Origin: Caldithrix sp.
GTDB lineage: Bacteria; KSB1; UBA2214; DYKH01
Length of the DNA stretch: 49,151 nt
Direction: 5' to 3'
NCBI GenBank assembly: GCA_020722685.1
Contig: DYKH01000026.1
Span: forward strand, 1 to 49,151
Part shown: one piece after another, positions 45,063 to 49,151 of the stretch
How positions within the stretch are numbered: the first letter of the stretch is position 1
How the letters are laid out: every line of letters begins with the position of its first letter
Notes under the pieces: model-generated
Databases searched by the model: none
What the model was told of the DNA's origin: nothing
Seen by the model: the letters and a program-made list of their open reading frames with translations, nothing else
Program-made: the position numbers and the translations under genes

Positions 45063-46474
45063 CAAACACCTACACAATCCCGCCCGAACCTGACTCTTAT
45101 CCCGCCGACATTTCTGCACCTCAGTCTCAATTTGTCGCGCTTGGTAACTTCGGAGACTTTGAAGTTGAATTTGAGTTGATCGGCTCCATGATGCGGAGGG
45201 GCAGTATCTTCGATGACATTTCAGCCGAAATCAACGTGGAATTTTTTCACAACTCATCCTGCTGGGATATTTTTTCAGCCATGCAGAAAGTCAGGGAGCA
45301 TGGCTTGATACTGGACTCCGTGACCGTGGCGGATCAACTCGAAAGGGACGGGACTCTGGCGAGTATCAAGTATGATTGCTTCACAAGCCGCGCCGCTATT
45401 GGGGCGATCCGTGAAAAAGGGAATCCCAAAAGCGTTTCCTCCTACGTTGAAATTGTCAAAGACTATTGGGCGAAGCGCCAGATAGATTACCTATCACAGA
45501 CGCTTGTAACTCAGGCAAGAAACGGACGCCGCGCCTCTGACATCCTGGCGGATGCCCGCATAAAATTTGACGAACTAGATATTTTCGGCGGACAGGTATC
45601 AAGCCGAACATACAACAGCAAGCAGCTTGCGTCAGAACTTTATGACCACGTTGAAAAAGCCTCGAAGGGCGAGATAAAAGGGTGCAAGACTGGATTTGTT
45701 GATCTTGATAAAGTCGTAACCATGATGGGCGGGGATTTGGTTGTTTTTGGCGGCAGACCCGGACAGGGTAAGTCCTCCCTATTGGACTCAATCGCCATGC
45801 AGACCATCAAACTCTACGGGAAAAAGGTTGCCTTATTCTCCCTTGAAATGAGTAAAACTCAAGTTATGGCGCGTTTGGCTTCGCATATTTGCAGTGTCCC
45901 ATCCAACAGGCTACTCAATGGGGACTTACAGGATTTTGAGTGGCCGCTATTCACGAGCGCGATTGAGTACATCGAGAAGTCGCCAATCTTTATCAACGAC
46001 CAATCAGGGTTGAGCATCCCGCAGATGAGGAAAGAGACTCGCCGCATAGCGCGTGAGTTGGGCGGGCTTGATCTAATTATCCTGGACTATGTACAGCTTA
46101 TGAAGGCTTCAAGAAGGCACAAAAACCGTAATGAGGAAATCGGGGAAATCACAAAGGGGTTGAAGGAAATCGGCAAAGACTTTGACGTGCCAGTCCTAGC
46201 GGCTGCGCAAATGTCGAGAGCGGTTGAACAGCGATCCGAAAAGCGTCCGATCCTTTCAGACCTTCGGGAGTCAGGCGATCTTGAAAATGACTCGGATATT
46301 GTCATATTCATCTATCGCCCCAATCAATACGAAAAGGACACCGAGAAGCAGTCGGCAACCGAATTGATAATTGCTAAGCACCGCAATGGACCCGTAGGAA
46401 GCATTGACCTTGTTTTCCGTGGCGAACTGGCAAAATTCGAGAGCGCAGCCGTCAGGACATTCAAGCCGAAATGA
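45059..46474 (+). CDS. dnaB: DnaB-type replicative DNA helicase (471 aa)
   Basis: An N-terminal helical domain (residues 35-135, VEFELIGSMMRRGSIFDDIS) and linker lead to the RecA-like core: Walker A GGRPGQGKS (231-239), LFSLEMSKTQVMARL, Walker B DLIILDYVQLM (about 338-348), and VLAAAQMSRAVEQRSEKRPI with SDLRESGDLENDSDIVIFIY. These are the DnaB/SF4 motifs H1 to H4. It unwinds DNA at the phage fork. It sits four bases into the end of the initiator gene. Confidence 0.9.
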   Translation: MTNTYTIPPEPDSYPADISAPQSQFVALGNFGDFEVEFELIGSMMRRGSIFDDISAEINVEFFHNSSCWDIFSAMQKVREHGLILDSVTVADQLERDGTLASIKYDCFTSRAAIGAIREKGNPKSVSSYVEIVKDYWAKRQIDYLSQTLVTQARNGRRASDILADARIKFDELDIFGGQVSSRTYNSKQLASELYDHVEKASKGEIKGCKTGFVDLDKVVTMMGGDLVVFGGRPGQGKSSLLDSIAMQTIKLYGKKVALFSLEMSKTQVMARLASHICSVPSNRLLNGDLQDFEWPLFTSAIEYIEKSPIFINDQSGLSIPQMRKETRRIARELGGLDLIILDYVQLMKASRRHKNRNEEIGEITKGLKEIGKDFDVPVLAAAQMSRAVEQRSEKRPILSDLRESGDLENDSDIVIFIYRPNQYEKDTEKQSATELIIAKHRNGPVGSIDLVFRGELAKFESAAVRTFKPK

Positions 46475-46779
46475 AGGAACTAAAAGAATTGATTAAAAAA
46501 CCATCCAGAGAACGAACTAAACTCGAATGGTGCATAGCGATAGTGTCCGAATTAGCGCAAGACGCCTACAACGACCTGATTCGTTTTCAGGCGATTGAGA
46601 AGGCATCCGCTAAAATGGCTGCGGCGCTAAGGGCTTGGGGAACAACTTTTCCTTTGTCATGGGACGTCATGGACTCAGATGCATTGGATAGTTATGAAGC
46701 GGCGATCAATGACCTCCCCTTCTCAATCCCATCGGCAGTTGACCCGCCCGAAGATGAGATAAGACAATGCAACCAGTAA
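46471..46779 (+). CDS. Small unknown protein downstream of the helicase (102 aa)
   Basis: A helical protein (KELIKKPSRERTKLEWCIAI, then RFQAIEKASAKMAAALRAWG) whose start overlaps the helicase stop (ATGA) and whose end overlaps the next gene by 13 bases. No motif found. Confidence 0.6.
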   Translation: MKELKELIKKPSRERTKLEWCIAIVSELAQDAYNDLIRFQAIEKASAKMAAALRAWGTTFPLSWDVMDSDALDSYEAAINDLPFSIPSAVDPPEDEIRQCNQ

Positions 46780-46958
46780 CCCAACTCAAAGACCTGGGCG
46801 TCACTGTCATGCACTTTTGCGGCAAGACGCTTGACGAAGCCCTGCAATCAGCCACTACCTTCGCGCAGGCACGCGGAGCCACGGCGCAAAGATATTTCCT
46901 GCAAAAGCCTTTCGGCGGAACCAAGCTGGTGAATATCATCGCGGATTACTCGAAGTGA
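46767..46958 (+). CDS. Small unknown protein (63 aa)
   Basis: An alpha/beta miniprotein (VTVMHFCGKTLDEALQSATT, then ATAQRYFLQKPFGGTKLVNI). Overlap with the upstream gene and short spacing to the next indicate operon membership. No family recognised. Confidence 0.5.
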   Translation: MQPVTQLKDLGVTVMHFCGKTLDEALQSATTFAQARGATAQRYFLQKPFGGTKLVNIIADYSK

Positions 46959-46964
46959 GAAGCC

Positions 46965-47258
46965 ATGAATAAATTTATGCAAGCCAACCGTAACCGCCGA
47001 CTGCTCATTGACGGCATCAGCCTCTTGAATGAAATCCAGTCCGACTCCATCGCCACCTGCTTTCTGGATGCGGAATACCGACAGGTCATGGACAAAATGA
47101 AATATGGCAACGAGGGTAGCCGTCAAAAGGGGCGCTCTGCCCTCACCCAAATGCCGCAGGAATGGAAGGCGATTACATTCTGGACCCGTGCGCTGGATCG
47201 TTCAACACAATGGCAAGCAGCCTTGTGGCTGGAAGGTACTTTTTCGGCGGGGATATAA
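46965..47258 (+). CDS. Small unknown protein, end of the replication operon (97 aa)
   Basis: A helical protein (FMQANRNRRLLIDGISLLNE, then YRQVMDKMKYGNEGSRQKGR) ending in a Trp-rich stretch (WTRALDRSTQWQAALWLEG). It is the last gene before a new promoter at 47294. No family recognised. Confidence 0.5.
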   Translation: MNKFMQANRNRRLLIDGISLLNEIQSDSIATCFLDAEYRQVMDKMKYGNEGSRQKGRSALTQMPQEWKAITFWTRALDRSTQWQAALWLEGTFSAGI

Positions 47259-47293
47259 ACCCTAAATATGGGACACAAGAAGTGTTGTAGCCG

Positions 47294-47328
47294 TTGACAG
47301 GTTTTACAATTCGGCGGTAAAATACCGC
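47294..47328 (+). promoter_or_regulatory. Promoter with palindrome over the -10 box
   Basis: TTGACA (47294-47299), 18-base spacer, TAAAAT (47318-47323). The palindrome GCGGTA-AAA-TACCGC (47314-47328) overlaps the -10 element, a likely repressor site. A CACTCACA-type short tandem follows. It serves the 47370 gene and the two membrane protein genes. Confidence 0.7.
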
Positions 47329-47369
47329 ACACACTCACACTCACACGCAGAAAATAGGAGAAGCGTATT

Positions 47370-47567
47370 ATGAAAAATGGAAAATTGTCAATTCGGGAAG
47401 CCGAGACGGTAGCGAAGTTTCTTTCAAGCAAAGGGCAGGGCAAATTATCCGCATCCGCCTGTCGCTGGAAAACTCCGGAGGAAATAGCGCTGGACTTTCT
47501 TGGTCAAAACGCCAACGACAAGCAAGTGAGCGCATTGGCTGCTGAAATTCGTCAAAGGGTTGAATAA
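47370..47567 (+). CDS. Small unknown protein (65 aa)
   Basis: TAGGAG precedes the ATG. A basic, helical product (KLSIREAETVAKFLSSKGQG, then PEEIALDFLGQNANDKQVSA), possibly a small DNA-binding or regulatory protein. It is the first gene of the unit that continues with two membrane proteins. Confidence 0.55.
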   Translation: MKNGKLSIREAETVAKFLSSKGQGKLSASACRWKTPEEIALDFLGQNANDKQVSALAAEIRQRVE

Positions 47568-47580
47568 AAGAGGATTACCG

Positions 47581-48534
47581 ATGAGCACAAAAACAGGTCT
47601 CAGGATCATCATGTTTACGGCGTCTGTCGCCGGAATCGTCGTTTCCTACTCCCTGCTCAAAGAGGATGTGCTGTCAAGCGCCAACACCTTGTTTAATTTC
47701 TTCCCGTCTCAGTTTGGCGTAACGCCTGCACAAACCTACGAAGGCGCGATCCGCTTGGGTATTTTCCTTTCGCTGCTTCAAATTGTTACCCTCTCGATTG
47801 CGCTGTCAAAAGAATTTTTAGCCGGCTGGCGCGTCGTGGCTGGTTTTTTGTTTGCCTTTTCATTCCCCTTTGATAGCTGGACAGATATTGTTTTTCGCTC
47901 CGGCTACCTGACTGGAGATTTTTGGGTTGCCACTGTGACAACCTTTTCTTTTTACACAGTCGGCTCCGAACTTCTGCAAAGCATGTCCTGGCTCGTGGCA
48001 GTTGCCACATGGCGCGGAGCAATCAGTGATTACCTTTGGATTAGCGCCCGCTTCAAAGCTGGAATCAAGTCTATTGGAAAAGAGCGAAGCAACTTTGACC
48101 GCGCCGCAACCAACCAGGAAAACAAAGCACTTGAAAATAGTCAATCAGCCAATCCGCCAACAAAGCAAAACATCCCGACTCAGATACCGAGGGCAAGTGT
48201 CGCTCAGAACGCGAATCGCCCACAGCGGCAGGCATCACAATCGAAAGAAGCGGCAAAAGCGCAAGCCGAAAAGTTGATTGATGAGGCGCTATTTGCCGCA
48301 GGCGAGAACACGATCACGGCAGCGGAATGCAACCGCAAACTTGATAAAGCCGCTGAAATACTGCGAAACGCTGGATACACAAGCGAGGCGGTACAGACAA
48401 TCGAACTTAAGTTTACGAATGACGAAATGCAAAGCCTATCCGCGACACAACAGCAACCGCCTGAGCCTGATTATTTCCCCATTCCTAGCAGTGGCGAATT
48501 GAAGCGCAGTAACGGGCGTTCATACGACGCATAG
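47581..48534 (+). CDS. Polytopic membrane protein with long charged C-terminal domain (317 aa)
   Basis: GAGGATTACC precedes the ATG at 47581. About four membrane segments (MFTASVAGIVVSYSLL, LGIFLSLLQIVTLSIAL, VVAGFLFAFSFPF and the 115-145 region) are followed by a cytoplasmic domain. That domain has a Gln/Ala-rich low-complexity part and a helical end (EKLIDEALFAAGENTITAAE). The next gene encodes a protein of the same general design. No phage family recognised; roles could be host membrane remodelling, exclusion or anchoring of replication. Confidence 0.6.
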   Translation: MSTKTGLRIIMFTASVAGIVVSYSLLKEDVLSSANTLFNFFPSQFGVTPAQTYEGAIRLGIFLSLLQIVTLSIALSKEFLAGWRVVAGFLFAFSFPFDSWTDIVFRSGYLTGDFWVATVTTFSFYTVGSELLQSMSWLVAVATWRGAISDYLWISARFKAGIKSIGKERSNFDRAATNQENKALENSQSANPPTKQNIPTQIPRASVAQNANRPQRQASQSKEAAKAQAEKLIDEALFAAGENTITAAECNRKLDKAAEILRNAGYTSEAVQTIELKFTNDEMQSLSATQQQPPEPDYFPIPSSGELKRSNGRSYDA

Positions 48535-48548
48535 AAAGGATAAAAGTC

Positions 48549-49151
48549 GTGGATATAAAAACAACCCTTGACTACATTACAGAGACAATAAGAGCCGCTA
48601 ACCCGTCTGCGTATAGTCTGGTTGAAGCCACCCTGCCGTACACGACGCCAATGCCAATCGCGGTCATCACAGCCGCAAGCGCAACGACATACTTCAAACT
48701 TGAAGGACTTGGCACATTCCTTTTTGTTTACAGCCTTGAAGGTATCGGGCTTGTGGCTACAACAAAGTTGATGGAATCCATAGTCGCGGTGATCCGCAGC
48801 CGGAACCCAAAGACAGTCATAACGACGATTGTCCTTATTCTTGCCGTCATTTCCTACGTCACAATTTTGGTCAGTATCAATGTGACCATCCATAATGAAT
48901 TCAAAGCCACACCATCTTTCGGAATTGCCCTGACTCTCATCTGCTTCCTGCCGTTGATAGCTGGAATCCTGAATGGGTTATCCCAGGTCAAAGAGGCTGA
49001 TAGGCGTTCACAGCAAAAGATTGACGAAGAAGCTGAAAGACTCCGTCAGGAAAGCGCAGATCGTGAGGAAAGACTCCGTCAGGAAAGCGCAGATCGTGAG
49101 GAAAGACTCCGTCAGGAAAGCGCAGATCGTGAGGAAAGACTCCGTCAGGAA
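48549..49151 (+). CDS. Membrane protein with tandem 11-residue coiled-coil repeat (5' part; continues at window start)
   Basis: A GTG at 48549 is preceded by AAAGGATAAA. Three membrane segments (residues about 54-72, 90-112 and 124-144) lead into three full copies of ERLRQESADRE (33-bp units at 49035, 49068 and 49101) and a partial fourth at the window edge. The frame ends exactly on a codon at 49151 and continues in the first bases of the window after removal of the 55-base overlap, for 295 residues in all. The 11-residue period is characteristic of long straight or slightly right-handed helical bundles. It is the partner of the preceding membrane gene. Confidence 0.7.
   Translation, partial: MDIKTTLDYITETIRAANPSAYSLVEATLPYTTPMPIAVITAASATTYFKLEGLGTFLFVYSLEGIGLVATTKLMESIVAVIRSRNPKTVITTIVLILAVISYVTILVSINVTIHNEFKATPSFGIALTLICFLPLIAGILNGLSQVKEADRRSQQKIDEEAERLRQESADREERLRQESADREERLRQESADREERLRQE
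49035..49151 (+). repeat. 33-bp tandem repeat reaching the contig end
   Basis: Three full units and an 18-base partial unit, all identical, and the same unit opens the window (5-37, with a partial at 38-55). The assembly joined or broke here, so the true copy number is unknown. Confidence 0.9.

Overview
This window reads as the essentially complete genome of a tailed bacteriophage with a long-tail gene set. It has a terminase, portal, prohead protease, HK97-like capsid, tail tube, tape measure with a frameshifted chaperone pair, and tail tip/fibre genes. It also carries an endolysin, a RecT annealase, a replication initiator and a DnaB-type helicase. The first and last 55 bases are identical and lie inside one reading frame, a 295-codon membrane/coiled-coil gene starting at 48549 and ending at 340. 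The contig is therefore most simply a circular or circularly permuted molecule of about 49.1 kb. Nothing in the sequence fixes the host. The attC-like sites and gene families would fit an environmental bacterium rich in integron cassettes (for example Anaerolineae), but that is a guess.

Layout. 740-19034 (minus strand) is the late block: prohead protease/scaffold fusion, decoration protein, capsid, connectors, tail genes, tape measure, tail tip, fibre, endolysin, small membrane proteins (holin/spanin candidates) and a possible glycosyltransferase. 29719-37138 (minus strand) is the other half of the late block: a PP-loop (PAPS-reductase-like) protein, terminase small and large subunits, portal and a head morphogenesis protein. 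These halves would normally be contiguous. They are separated by a plus-strand island at about 19.2-29.8 kb.

The island is the most striking part. It holds a run of single-gene units, each followed by an imperfect palindrome with the architecture of an integron attC site: a YAAC box, a left arm with extra unpaired bases, a variable loop, a complementary right arm, then GTTR. I count seven complete sites in the array (A, B, C, D, F, G, H), two half sites (E, I), one orphan right box, and two solitary complete sites at 39.0 and 42.7 kb. The cassettes encode four DNA methyltransferases, a radical SAM enzyme, a phage ABA-sandwich protein, a MobC-like small DNA-binding protein and unknowns. A fifth methyltransferase, a RecU-like nuclease and a DUF5131 protein follow. 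The island ends in a truncated tyrosine-integrase fragment that collides with a minus-strand late gene. No integron integrase is present.

37.2-49.15 kb and on to 729 (plus strand) is the early/replication block: small regulatory genes under two copies of a 55-bp promoter repeat, RecT, a replication operon preceded by a large hairpin with a T-tract, and two related membrane proteins. Control logic visible in the sequence: strong sigma70-like promoters with embedded palindromes (GTGTACAC, GTTATATAAC), a possibly leaderless small regulator at 19217, and hairpin/T-tract structures just upstream of the first gene of both the late block (19050-19093) and the replication block (43062-43175). The last pattern would fit control by antitermination (inference).
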